The position numbers and the translations under genes are program-made. From Methanomassiliicoccus sp. (lineage in GTDB: Archaea; Thermoplasmatota; Thermoplasmata; Methanomassiliicoccales; Methanomassiliicoccaceae), in NCBI GenBank assembly GCA_016109435.1, contig JAEILR010000037.1:1-59272 (forward strand): a stretch of DNA of 59,272 bases. Direction: 5' to 3'. Of this stretch, positions 7,559 through 15,469 are shown piece after piece (position 1 is the first letter of the stretch; each line of letters begins with the position of its first letter). The notes beneath the pieces were generated by a model that was not told the origin of the DNA, did no database searches, and saw nothing but the letters and a program-made list of their open reading frames with translations.

Positions 7559-8782
7559 ATGGGTCCGGACCAGGCGTTCATGAGGGATTGGTTCCAGCGC
7601 TACTACCTCAGCCAGCCGCCCCGGCCCCCGGAGAGGATGGACCGCCGCGAGTTCGGGTTCATGTTCTTCGACCGGGACTACGTCCAGAGGCACATGGGGT
7701 TCGAGACCCCCGGACACATGCACTCCTTCCTGCAGGGGCAGGTGCCCTCCCACTCCTACTACTCGTCGGCGTACTACCAGTTCCCCGGGGCCGGCACCAT
7801 GGAGGAGAAGAAGTGGATGGGCGCGGACCTCATCTTCGACCTGGACGCCGACCACGTCAAGGGGGCGGAGGAGCTGTCGTACCGGGACATGCTGGCCCGC
7901 ATCAAGGTGGAGCTGCTGCGGCTGATCGACGACTTCCTGCTGGGGGACCTGGGCTTCGATGCCTCCCACCTGCGCATCGTGTTCTCCGGAGGGAGGGGGT
8001 ACCACATCCACGTCATGGACGCCCGTCTGGCCGGCCTGCGCAGCCACGAGCGGAGGGAGATCGTGGACTACATCGCCGGCACCGACCTCAACCTGGAGTG
8101 GGTGTTCCCGGAGCGAACGACCGCGTCCAAGACCTTCCAGGGCAGGGTGCAGGACAGCAGGGTGCGCTCCATGCCCGCACCCGGATCGGGAGGGTGGAAG
8201 GGAAGGATGCGGAACGGCATCATGTGGCTGGTGGAGGAGATGCGGTCGCGGGACCTGCCGGACCTGCGGGCCCGGCTGCCGGCGTTGAACGGCGTCTCCG
8301 ACGCCATCGTCGAGGGCATGCTCACCGACCTGTATTCCAGGAGCGGCTCGAGGGACGGGGCGGAGCTGATGCTGTCCGGGAACGCGCTGTCAGCGTTCTC
8401 CGACCGCCGCCACATCGACCTCTTCCTGCGCCTGCTGGAAGAGGAGGTGGTCCCCCGGTTCAGCGCGGAGATCGATGAGCCGGTCACCAGCGACATCAAG
8501 AGGCTGATCCGCCTGCCCCTCTCCCTGCACGGCAAGACCGGCCTCCGGGTCACCCCCATGGAGAGGGACGAACTGGACGCCTTCGACCCCCTGCGGGACG
8601 CGGTGCCGGACATCTACCCCGATCGGCGGGTGGAGGTTTTCGTCAGGAAGCCGTCGGTAGTGGAGATCAAGGACCAGAGGTTCGTGGTGGAGGGGGTTTG
8701 CGACGTACCTACCTACGCGGCGATGTTCATGATCGGCCGCCGCATCGCCACCCTGGAGATCCCCCTGGACGTCCGGTCCTGA
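7559..8782 (+). CDS. priS: DNA primase small subunit PriS
   Basis: A 407-residue catalytic subunit of archaeal/eukaryotic primase. The metal-binding aspartates are in IFDLDADHVKG (about 96-106), and the nucleotide-binding SGGRGYHIHV motif is near 145-154. It makes RNA/DNA primers for replication and normally pairs with PriL, which is not in the window. Start ATG 7559 is chosen because family members begin close to the RYYL segment; GTG 7544 would add five residues. A weak TATA-like stretch about 30 bases upstream suggests a short or absent leader. Confidence 0.93.
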   Translation: MGPDQAFMRDWFQRYYLSQPPRPPERMDRREFGFMFFDRDYVQRHMGFETPGHMHSFLQGQVPSHSYYSSAYYQFPGAGTMEEKKWMGADLIFDLDADHVKGAEELSYRDMLARIKVELLRLIDDFLLGDLGFDASHLRIVFSGGRGYHIHVMDARLAGLRSHERREIVDYIAGTDLNLEWVFPERTTASKTFQGRVQDSRVRSMPAPGSGGWKGRMRNGIMWLVEEMRSRDLPDLRARLPALNGVSDAIVEGMLTDLYSRSGSRDGAELMLSGNALSAFSDRRHIDLFLRLLEEEVVPRFSAEIDEPVTSDIKRLIRLPLSLHGKTGLRVTPMERDELDAFDPLRDAVPDIYPDRRVEVFVRKPSVVEIKDQRFVVEGVCDVPTYAAMFMIGRRIATLEIPLDVRS

Positions 8783-8810
8783 GAACCAGCGAACGGACCG
8801 AGGACCAAAG

Positions 8811-8818
8811 ATATTTAT
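8811..8818 (+). promoter_or_regulatory. TATA box for membrane protein gene at 8848
   Basis: ATATTTAT lies about 33 bases before the ATG at 8848, giving a very short predicted leader. It shows that the membrane protein is transcribed independently of priS. Confidence 0.5.
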
Positions 8819-8847
8819 CCACAGAGAAAAATTTCATCCGGAGTTCC

Positions 8848-9654
8848 ATGGACCTGAGCGGCACTTTGGAAGGAGGGGTACGTCTAGACCACGTTCGCAG
8901 GACCAAGAGGAACCTCATGATCGTCCAGGTGTTCATCGTCCTGGCCGCGGTCTTCGTGCTCACATACCTGGGCGGGGAGATCCAGCTCAAGCCGTTCTAC
9001 TTCAACGTCAGCGCAGTGCTGTACTTCGTCGTCCTGATGGCCCTGGTCATCGGGGTGGAGAGCTTCTTCTTCACCTACCTGGAGCAGTGGCACACCAAGT
9101 CCCTGAGCGCCCGCTCGTACATGCTGAAGCGGTCCATCCGCCGCAGCGTCGTGGTCATCGTCATCTCCGCCGTGGTGCTGGTGATGGTCCTTACGCCGTA
9201 CATCACCGAGGCCATCGCCAACTCCACCAGCGAGTCCGGGTCGACCTTCGACCAGGCCACCTTCATCAACCGCGACAGCCTGGGGCTGACCACCGTGGAC
9301 CGCATCCACCTGGTCAGCGGGGGCTCCGCCGAGATCTTCGTGGTGTCGGAGGCGAGCTATCTGGCCTACGCCGGCGACATCGAGGGGCTGCGGCAGCATG
9401 CCGTGGCCACGGTCGACGACACCTCCCCGGGGGTCGACCTGCAGTTCCCCCACACCCCGTTCGGGACCTACTATATCGTCGTGGAGAGCGAGCAGCCGGT
9501 GGAGGTCAGCTACACCGTCCACCGCACCGTCTCCCCGACCTTCCTGGCGTTCGTGTCCATGTTCGCCGCCCTGTTCATCGGGTTCTACGTCATCTGGGCG
9601 TTGACGGCGACTAAGATCCGGAGCAAGTACACCAAGGGCGCCACCTACAAGTGA
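8848..9654 (+). CDS. Membrane protein with extracytoplasmic domain, unknown
   Basis: A 268-residue protein with hydrophobic segments near 25-46, 52-74 and 101-121. About 110 soluble residues follow (about 125-235: ANSTSESGSTFDQATF ... VVESEQPVEVSYTVHR), then a final membrane segment near 240-261 and a basic tail. The soluble part ends with beta-rich repeats resembling small extracellular sandwich domains and probably faces outward between the third and fourth segments. I do not recognise a family. It is downstream of priS but has its own TATA box. Confidence 0.6.
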   Translation: MDLSGTLEGGVRLDHVRRTKRNLMIVQVFIVLAAVFVLTYLGGEIQLKPFYFNVSAVLYFVVLMALVIGVESFFFTYLEQWHTKSLSARSYMLKRSIRRSVVVIVISAVVLVMVLTPYITEAIANSTSESGSTFDQATFINRDSLGLTTVDRIHLVSGGSAEIFVVSEASYLAYAGDIEGLRQHAVATVDDTSPGVDLQFPHTPFGTYYIVVESEQPVEVSYTVHRTVSPTFLAFVSMFAALFIGFYVIWALTATKIRSKYTKGATYK

Positions 9655-9678
9655 GCGCACCTCCCCTTTTCGTTCCGG

Positions 9679-10503
9679 TCACGGGCCCAGAGCGCAGCAT
9701 TCCTCCCTCCATGCCGCATGTCGGCCTTCGGAGGCGGCCCATTCCACCGTCCGCGTCGAGGGGTTGACCACGCCGGCCACGCCGGCCTCGATGGCCGCCG
9801 CCTCGTCCTGCCACCGGCCCCTCGGGCGCATGCATCCCAGCAGCACCGGGGCGCCGACCTCCCGGACCGCCCGGCGGACGAAGCCGAGGAGCCTCTCCGA
9901 CGATACCTCCCGGCGGGGGGCGCCGGGAGCGGAGATGAGACCGAGGACCACCAGCGAGCGGAGCGGGAACGACGACAGCAGGTCCAGGGTCCTGTCCTCC
10001 GCTCCCTCGGACTGCAGGCCGACACACACGTGGGGCACCAGCCGGCCGCTGGGGGCCAGCAGTTCCAAGGTGCGTCGGTAGTCGTCCGGCGACGCTCCCA
10101 GGTGTAGGACGTCGCGAATGGTCGCGGGGTCCTGCAGAACGTCCACCGACAGAGCGTCCGCGCCGGCGGCCATGATCGCCTGAGCGGCCTCACGGTCCAC
10201 CAGCCCGGGATGGAGATTCACGGCCAGGGCGGTGGTCCGCTTGATCTCAAGGACCGTGCCGAGGAAGGGGGCCAGGGGCACCCGCCCCCGCGCATCGCAA
10301 CCGCCGCTGAGCAGGAGGCCGGTGCCTCCGGAGGCGGCCAGCTCTCGCGCGGCGGCCTCCAGGTCCCGGGGCGTCAACGCTGGACGCATCCCGGCGAGGA
10401 ACCGCCCCCGGCAGTGATCGCACTGCAGTTCGCACCGTCCTCCGGTCACCGAGAACGCAGGGAACCGCCTCCCCGGGCGGTAGAAGGTGACGGCATCGAC
10501 CAT
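9679..10503 (-). CDS. Radical SAM protein (possibly LipS-like)
   Basis: A 274-residue radical SAM enzyme. The cluster motif CELQCDHC (Cx3Cx2C) is at about 24-31, and LLLSGGCD (about 63-70) matches the SAM-binding GGE-like position. The compact barrel ends with LLGCMRPRG and a terminal ECCALGP, adding cysteines that could bind a second cluster. The short N-terminus, GGRCxxxCxHC context and extra cysteines recall the archaeal two-part lipoyl synthase proteins (LipS1/LipS2), but the partner is not next to it, so this is only a suggestion. It faces the rpl18a operon divergently. Confidence 0.65.
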   Translation of the reverse strand: MVDAVTFYRPGRRFPAFSVTGGRCELQCDHCRGRFLAGMRPALTPRDLEAAARELAASGGTGLLLSGGCDARGRVPLAPFLGTVLEIKRTTALAVNLHPGLVDREAAQAIMAAGADALSVDVLQDPATIRDVLHLGASPDDYRRTLELLAPSGRLVPHVCVGLQSEGAEDRTLDLLSSFPLRSLVVLGLISAPGAPRREVSSERLLGFVRRAVREVGAPVLLGCMRPRGRWQDEAAAIEAGVAGVVNPSTRTVEWAASEGRHAAWREECCALGP

Positions 10504-10574
10504 GCCCGGGGCAAGCGCGCTCCGGTACCAAAAGGTTTATTGGAGAGATTACCTTGCAAGGGGCGAGTGTTCAC

Positions 10575-10808
10575 ATGAAGGCCTATCGCGCTACTGGTGA
10601 GTTCAAGACCGGCAAGTTCAGCTGGCAGAAGTTCAGCGTCGAGGTCGCCGCCGAGAACGAGGCCGGTGCCACCGAACAGATCTATTCCAACCTGGGAAGC
10701 CGCCACAAGCTCAACCGCACCCAGATAAAGATCGCTGAGATCAGGAACGTCAAGGGCGAGGAGATCGTCGACCACACGGTCAGGTACCTCGCCGAGGGGC
10801 ACCGATGA
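10575..10808 (+). CDS. rpl18a: 50S ribosomal protein L18Ae (LX)
   Basis: A 77-residue protein beginning MKAYRATGEF with the family ending KGEEIVDHTVRYLAEG. It is a single-copy component of the archaeal large subunit. ATG 10575 is selected over the upstream frame opening because family members start at MKxYR. The TATA-like GGTTTATT at 10534-10541 precedes it. The stop overlaps the start of pfdA by four bases; rpl18a-pfdA-ftsY is a well-conserved archaeal gene order. Confidence 0.9.
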   Translation: MKAYRATGEFKTGKFSWQKFSVEVAAENEAGATEQIYSNLGSRHKLNRTQIKIAEIRNVKGEEIVDHTVRYLAEGHR

Positions 10809-11230
10809 ACGAGCAGGAAATACGCCAGGCGATGTCCACCCTGGAGGTCTTCCGGGCCCAGCTGGAGAGCATCACCCAGAACCAGCAGCTGGTGCAGATG
10901 TCGCTGGAGGAGCTGGGACGGGCCAAGGAGACCCTGACCCAGTACCAGAAGGCCGCCGAGGGCGACGAGCTACTGGTCCCCATCGGGGGGAACTCCTTCG
11001 TGTTCGCCAAGGTCGCCTCCACCGACAAGGCCATCGTGGGCGTCGGAACGGGGATCTCGGTGGAGAGGTCCATGGACGACGCCATCAAGACCATGGACGA
11101 CCGGGCCGCCGAGCTCATCGACTCCATGAAGAAGCTCACCGACCGCAGGATGATGATCGAGGAGCAGGCCTCCACGCTCTCCCAGGTGGTCGAACGGGAG
11201 CTTCAGGCGCTGCAGCAGTACCGAGGCTAG
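10805..11230 (+). CDS. pfdA: Prefoldin subunit alpha
   Basis: A 141-residue protein with two long coiled-coil helices (about 3-55 and 90-140) flanking a beta-hairpin region rich in glycine and hydrophobics (ELLVPIGGNSFVFAKV, GVGTGISVE). That is the alpha-type prefoldin plan. The alpha2-beta4 hexamer holds unfolded proteins and passes them to the thermosome. It is translationally coupled to rpl18a (ATGA overlap) and followed after 13 bases by ftsY. Confidence 0.92.
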   Translation: MNEQEIRQAMSTLEVFRAQLESITQNQQLVQMSLEELGRAKETLTQYQKAAEGDELLVPIGGNSFVFAKVASTDKAIVGVGTGISVERSMDDAIKTMDDRAAELIDSMKKLTDRRMMIEEQASTLSQVVERELQALQQYRG

Positions 11231-11243
11231 GACCGGTGAGCGG

Positions 11244-12179
11244 TTGTTCGAGTCGCTGAAGAAGAAGCTCTCCGCGCTGCGGGGTAAGGCGACCGAACCA
11301 CCACCGACGGCGGAGGCCGCCATCGGGGACAGCGGCCGTAAGATCGACGAGGGCGAGGTCGACGAGCTCCTGTGGGAACTGGAGCTGGGACTTCTGGAAT
11401 CGGACGTCGCCCTGCCGGTCATCGAGGAGATCAAGAGCAAGGTCCGCGAGGGGCTGGTCGGCAAGAGGGTCGACCGCAAGTTCACTCTCGACCAGGTGGT
11501 CGAGGCCGCGCTGAAGAACGCCATCGAGGCGGTGCTCAAGAAGAGCGAGTTCGACTTCGACGCGTTCGTCGCCGGGCACGAGAGGCCGGTGATCATCATG
11601 TTCGTGGGCATCAACGGCACCGGCAAGACCACCGCCATCGCCAAGCTCTCCAACCGCCTGCAGAAGCAGGGCTTGACCACCGTGCTGTCGGCCTCGGACA
11701 CCTTCCGCGCCGGGGCGATCGAACAGCTCACGGTGCACTCCGAGAGGCTGAACACCAAGATCGTCAAACACCAGTCCGGGGGCGATCCCGCGGCGGTGGC
11801 TTACGACGCGGTCGATCACGCCAAGGCCCGGCGCAGGGACGTCGTGCTGGTCGATACCGCCGGGAGGATGCAGACCAACGCCAACCTCATGGACGAGATG
11901 AAGAAGATCAGGCGGGTGGTCTCCCCTCACCTCGTCATCTTCGTGGGCGACTCCCTGGCGGGCAACGACGCCATCGAGCAGGCCATCGCCTTCGACAAGG
12001 CGGTGGGCATCGACGCGGTGATCCTCACCAAGATCGACACCGACGCCAAGGGCGGGGCCGCGCTGTCCATCGCCAACTCCATCGGGAAGCCCATCGCCTT
12101 CCTGTCCACCGGGCAGGGGTACGAAGACATCATCAAGTTCGACAGCAAGTGGATGCTAGACCGGCTGTTCTCCGACTGA
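11244..12179 (+). CDS. ftsY: Signal recognition particle receptor FtsY
   Basis: A 311-residue SRP GTPase. An N domain (about 1-105) with a short charged N-terminus precedes the G domain: P-loop GINGTGKTT at 122-130, DTFRAGAIEQL, DTAGRMQTN, and TKIDTDAKGGA. It docks SRP-ribosome complexes at the membrane. The N-terminal extension is short compared with bacterial FtsY, as usual in archaea. The start is TTG 11244, preceded by GGTGA at 11235-11239; starts further downstream would break the N domain. Confidence 0.93.
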   Translation: MFESLKKKLSALRGKATEPPPTAEAAIGDSGRKIDEGEVDELLWELELGLLESDVALPVIEEIKSKVREGLVGKRVDRKFTLDQVVEAALKNAIEAVLKKSEFDFDAFVAGHERPVIIMFVGINGTGKTTAIAKLSNRLQKQGLTTVLSASDTFRAGAIEQLTVHSERLNTKIVKHQSGGDPAAVAYDAVDHAKARRRDVVLVDTAGRMQTNANLMDEMKKIRRVVSPHLVIFVGDSLAGNDAIEQAIAFDKAVGIDAVILTKIDTDAKGGAALSIANSIGKPIAFLSTGQGYEDIIKFDSKWMLDRLFSD

Positions 12180-12217
12180 GGCATCCTTTATTTTCCACTT
12201 CGTCGCTGAGCGTGGCG

Positions 12218-12877
12218 ATGTTGCCGTACGTGGTCGTTCATAACGCGGTCAGCGCAGACGGGCGGATGGACCGTCTGGAAGTGGACATGGAACAATACTA
12301 TTCGCTGGTGTCCACGTGGAAGGAGGACCTCACTCTGTGCGGTTCGGAGACCATGCTCCGCGCGCCCCTCGACGGCTGGGGGAACGACGGGACCTGCGAC
12401 CCCTCCGCCCCCCTGCTGGCGGTCGCCGACTCCCGAGGTAGGTTCCGGAGCTGGAACAAGGTCGTGCCGTCGACGTTCTGGCGGAGGGGCATCGCGCTGT
12501 GCTCCGGGGCGACCCCCCGGGCGTACCTGGAATATCTGAGAAAGGCGGGGATCGAGGCCATCGTCACCGGCGAGGAGCGGGTGGACCTGCGTGAGGCGCT
12601 GGAGCGGCTCGCCGCGGACCACGGGGTGAGGGTGGTGAGGGTGGACAGCGGGGGAACGCTGAACGGGGCGCTGCTGCGGGCCGGCCTGGTCAGCGAGGTC
12701 AGCATGGTGGTCCATCCGCAGCTGACCGGCGGCACCTCTCCGGCCTCGATGTTCCGGACCCCGGACCTGAAAGAAGGGGAGGCGACGCCGCTGGAGCTGA
12801 TCTCCTCGCGCAAGCTCAAGCGGGGGCTGGTGTGGCTCCGCTACCGCGTCCTCAGTACTCCGGCTGGGGATCGGTGA
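12218..12877 (+). CDS. RibD C-terminal-type reductase (diaminopyrimidine phosphate reductase candidate)
   Basis: A 219-residue dihydrofolate-reductase-fold protein beginning PYVVVHNAVSADGRMDR, the RibD-C signature. A late GGTLNGALLRAGLVSEVSMVVHP matches the NADPH-binding and dimer region. The archaeal family reduces 2,5-diamino-6-ribosylamino-pyrimidinone 5'-phosphate in riboflavin and deazaflavin (F420) synthesis; some members are uncharacterised reductases. TATA-like CCTTTATTT at 12185-12193 is about 28 bases before ATG 12218, so translation may be leaderless. Its end overlaps the convergent M20 gene by 26 bases. Confidence 0.75.
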   Translation: MLPYVVVHNAVSADGRMDRLEVDMEQYYSLVSTWKEDLTLCGSETMLRAPLDGWGNDGTCDPSAPLLAVADSRGRFRSWNKVVPSTFWRRGIALCSGATPRAYLEYLRKAGIEAIVTGEERVDLREALERLAADHGVRVVRVDSGGTLNGALLRAGLVSEVSMVVHPQLTGGTSPASMFRTPDLKEGEATPLELISSRKLKRGLVWLRYRVLSTPAGDR

Positions 12878-14117
12878 ACGCTCCCGGGTAGCACAGGTGG
12901 GCCAGCAGGACGGCGAACACCTTGGCGTCGTTGACCAGGTTGTCGACCCGGGTGTACTCGTTGACCTGGTGGGCCATCTCGTCCAGGGTCTCCCAGACGT
13001 AGGCGTCCAAGCCCTCCTGGCGGAACCAGTTGGCGCAGGTCTGACCCCCGATGCCCATCATCCGGGGCCTGACCCCCAGCACCCGGTCCACCGCCGTGAT
13101 GAGGGCTTTGGCTCCCTCGCCCCCGGTGCGGGACGCCTTCCCCGCCGGGTCGATGCGGATGGCGTCGATAGTGATGACGGCCCCGGTGCGGCGCTCGAAC
13201 AGCTCCCCGACCTCCTTGGCCACCTTGACGCACTCCTCGGGGTCGTAGAGCGGCAGCAGGCGGATGTCGAAGAAAGTTATGTCCTCGCCCGGGATGGTGT
13301 TGATGTTCTCCACGTTGGCCATCCGCTTGGTCGGCTCGAAGGTCGATCCGGAGGGGTAGAAGAGGGGGTCCTCCGCGGGGAAGTGGCCGCTCAGCTGCTG
13401 GGATAGGAAGAGCAGCAGCTCGGAGCCTACCCGCAGGGCGTTGAGGCCCTTCTTAGGAGTGGAGGCGTGTATCTGCTTCCCCTTCACCGATACCCTAAAC
13501 CATATGATCGACTTCTCCGCCACCTCGATGACCGAGCCGTCGGCCTCCCCAGCGTCGGGAACGTAGAACAGGTCGTCGGGGCCGAATATCTTCTGCTTGA
13601 GCAGGTACTTGATGCCGTAGTCGGAGCCGGCCTCCTCGTCGGCCACTATCGCCAGGCCCAGGCTCAGCTCGGGGTCCAGTCCCTGATCGAGAAGGGCCTG
13701 GGCCGCGAACATCGAGGAGATCACCGCCTGGCCATTGTCCTCCGAACCGCGCCCGTACAGCTTGCCGTCGACCACCGTGCCGTCGAAGGGCGGATAGGTC
13801 CACGCCTTCTCGTCCCCGGGGGACACGGTGTCCATGTGCGATACTATCCACACCGTGCGGTCGCTCCTTCCCTGCTTCCGGGCGATGATGCTCGGCCGTT
13901 TCTTGGGTTCGACCCTCTCGTCCGGGGCGTTGTACGTCCGTACGTCATTGAAGCCGATGTGATGCAGCAGGTCGTGAATGAAGAGGGAGCGCTCGACCTC
14001 GCCCTGGCCTCCGTTCTCCGGTCCCATCGCCGGGATGCGGAGCATGGCAGTCATCTGCTTGATCATTTCGTCGCGGTGATCTTCCACTGAGGTCAGAAGC
14101 TGGTCCATGGTCGGCAT
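12852..14117 (-). CDS. M20-family metallohydrolase (peptidase/deacylase)
   Basis: A 421-residue member of the ArgE/DapE/carboxypeptidase G2 family. Metal-site motifs are VSHMDTVSPGD (His and Asp near 92-96), GRGSEDNGQ (Asp near 125) and ADEEAGSDYG (catalytic Glu pair near 160). The dimerisation/lid domain follows (VSVKGKQIHASTP), and GIGGQTCANW comes late. Substrates in this family are N-acyl amino acids or dipeptides; none can be assigned here. The gene stands alone between convergent RibD-C and the thiolase. A second, shorter M20 protein is at 56880. Confidence 0.85.
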   Translation of the reverse strand: MPTMDQLLTSVEDHRDEMIKQMTAMLRIPAMGPENGGQGEVERSLFIHDLLHHIGFNDVRTYNAPDERVEPKKRPSIIARKQGRSDRTVWIVSHMDTVSPGDEKAWTYPPFDGTVVDGKLYGRGSEDNGQAVISSMFAAQALLDQGLDPELSLGLAIVADEEAGSDYGIKYLLKQKIFGPDDLFYVPDAGEADGSVIEVAEKSIIWFRVSVKGKQIHASTPKKGLNALRVGSELLLFLSQQLSGHFPAEDPLFYPSGSTFEPTKRMANVENINTIPGEDITFFDIRLLPLYDPEECVKVAKEVGELFERRTGAVITIDAIRIDPAGKASRTGGEGAKALITAVDRVLGVRPRMMGIGGQTCANWFRQEGLDAYVWETLDEMAHQVNEYTRVDNLVNDAKVFAVLLAHLCYPGAFTDPQPEY

Positions 14118-14173
14118 GGTATCATACCGGACATGGTCGAAGCCAGATAAAGCCTATCGCCGAAAAAGGGTGA

Positions 14174-14195
14174 CCCTCCCCCCGCGGGGGGAGGG
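14174..14195. terminator. 22-base perfect GC palindrome after the thiolase gene
   Basis: The C-rich arm CCCTCCCCCC and the G-rich arm GGGGGGAGGG flank a GC centre. The repeat begins nine bases beyond the thiolase stop codon. Read on either strand it can form a nine-pair hairpin, but no clear T-run follows. It is probably a 3'-end structure, and processing or pausing is also possible. Confidence 0.45.
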
Positions 14196-14203
14196 CGGCC
14201 GCC

Positions 14204-15382
14204 TCACTCCCGGCGGACGATCATCGATACCGCGTTCCCGCCGCCCAGGCACAGCGTGGCCAGCCCGGTGCGCTTGTCCCGCTGCTGCAGCGCGTACAAC
14301 AGGGTGGTGAGCACCCTGGCCCCGGAGCAGCCGATGGGGTGGCCCAGCGCCACCGCACCGCCGTTGACGTTGAACCGGTCGTCGGGGACCGCCAGCGCCT
14401 TCTTCACCGCCACCGAGGCGGTGGCGAAGGCCTCGTTGTGCTCGAACAGGTCGATGTCCTCGATCCCCATGCCGTTCCTCTCCAGCAGGGTGCGGGTGGC
14501 GGAGATCGGCGCTTCCATGATCCATTCTGGGCGGGTGCCCCCGGTGCAGTAGTCGACGATGGCGGCCAGCGGCCTGATGCCCCGGCTTTCGGCGAACTCC
14601 CGTGACGCCACCACCAGCGCGGCGCCCCCGTCGCTGATCTGCGAGGCGTTGCCGGCGGTGACCACGCCGTTCTCCCTGAACGCCGGGCGGAGCTTGGCCA
14701 GCGATTCCATGGAGATGTCGGGGCGGACCCCCTCGTCCTGACGGAACTCGACCTCTTCCTTCTTGGACCGGATCTTGATGGGAACGATCTCCTGGTCGAA
14801 GCGCCCCTCCTTCATCGCCGCCAGGGCCTTGACGTGGCTGTGGTACGACAGCTCGTCGGCGTCCTTCCTGGACACGTTATGGCGCTCGGCCACGATCTCC
14901 GCGGTGTCGCCCATGTGCTGGTCGGTAGGGGCGTCCCACAGCCCGTCCCGCACCAGATGGTCGACGATCTTGTTGTCCCCCAGGCGGTATCCGAACCTTC
15001 CCTCCATCAGCAGGTAGGGCGCCGCGCTCATGTTCTCCATGCCCCCGGCGACCACCACGTCGTTCTCCCCGGCGCGCACGGACGTCGCGGCCAGCATGAC
15101 CGTCTTCATCCCCGAGCCGCAGATCTTGTTGACGTTGAGAGACCCGATCTCCACCGGAAGCCCCGCCCTCAGGGCGGCCTGCCGGGCGGGGTTCTGGCCC
15201 GTTCCCGCGGAGAGCACGATGCCCATCATGCACTCCTGTACGTCCTTCGGCTCCAGCTCGGCCCGCTTCACCGCCTCGGCGATGGCCACCGCCCCCAGCT
15301 GGGGTGCGGGGAAGTTCTTCAACGAGCCCCCGAACTTGCCGACCGCCGTGCGGGCGGCGCTCAATATGACCACTTCCTTCAC
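14204..15382 (-). CDS. Acetyl-CoA acetyltransferase (thiolase)
   Basis: A 392-residue thiolase with the acyl-accepting cysteine in NKICGSGMK (about 89), the NEAFA motif, the catalytic histidine in [14 protein letters not shown] (about 348) and the second cysteine in CLGGGNAVS (about 378). It condenses two acetyl-CoA to acetoacetyl-CoA or works in reverse. The sequence is the complete bacterial AtoB-like type. Archaeal thiolases for isoprenoid synthesis normally sit next to HMG-CoA synthase and a DUF35 (OB-fold) gene; neither is here, which suggests a separate role or transfer. The start is GTG 15382. TATA at 15446-15456; the leader carries a small hairpin. Confidence 0.92.
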   Translation of the reverse strand: MKEVVILSAARTAVGKFGGSLKNFPAPQLGAVAIAEAVKRAELEPKDVQECMMGIVLSAGTGQNPARQAALRAGLPVEIGSLNVNKICGSGMKTVMLAATSVRAGENDVVVAGGMENMSAAPYLLMEGRFGYRLGDNKIVDHLVRDGLWDAPTDQHMGDTAEIVAERHNVSRKDADELSYHSHVKALAAMKEGRFDQEIVPIKIRSKKEEVEFRQDEGVRPDISMESLAKLRPAFRENGVVTAGNASQISDGGAALVVASREFAESRGIRPLAAIVDYCTGGTRPEWIMEAPISATRTLLERNGMGIEDIDLFEHNEAFATASVAVKKALAVPDDRFNVNGGAVALGHPIGCSGARVLTTLLYALQQRDKRTGLATLCLGGGNAVSMIVRRE

Positions 15383-15407
15383 CTGATCATGCTCCTGTCA
15401 TATTCAA

Positions 15408-15422
15408 GGGAGCGAGGCTCCC
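15408..15422. promoter_or_regulatory. Hairpin in thiolase 5' leader
   Basis: GGGAGC and GCTCCC pair across a three-base loop. It lies between the TATA box (GTTATAAAAAT, 15446-15456, minus-strand promoter) and the GTG start at 15382, close to the expected transcription start. It could affect translation or be a protein site. Confidence 0.35.
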
Positions 15423-15469
15423 ATCCGGGCATGCCAGGGGCTTGGGTTATAAAAATACTGCCGGTCGTC

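Noticed and set aside
7531..8478. 315-codon frame overlapping priS
   Set aside because: Arg/Gly/Pro-rich shadow of the primase gene, which has complete motifs in its own frame.
11372..12217. Long upstream extension of the RibD-C frame through ftsY
   Set aside because: The extension is out of frame with FtsY and of biased composition; the family start is at 12218 with a promoter just before.
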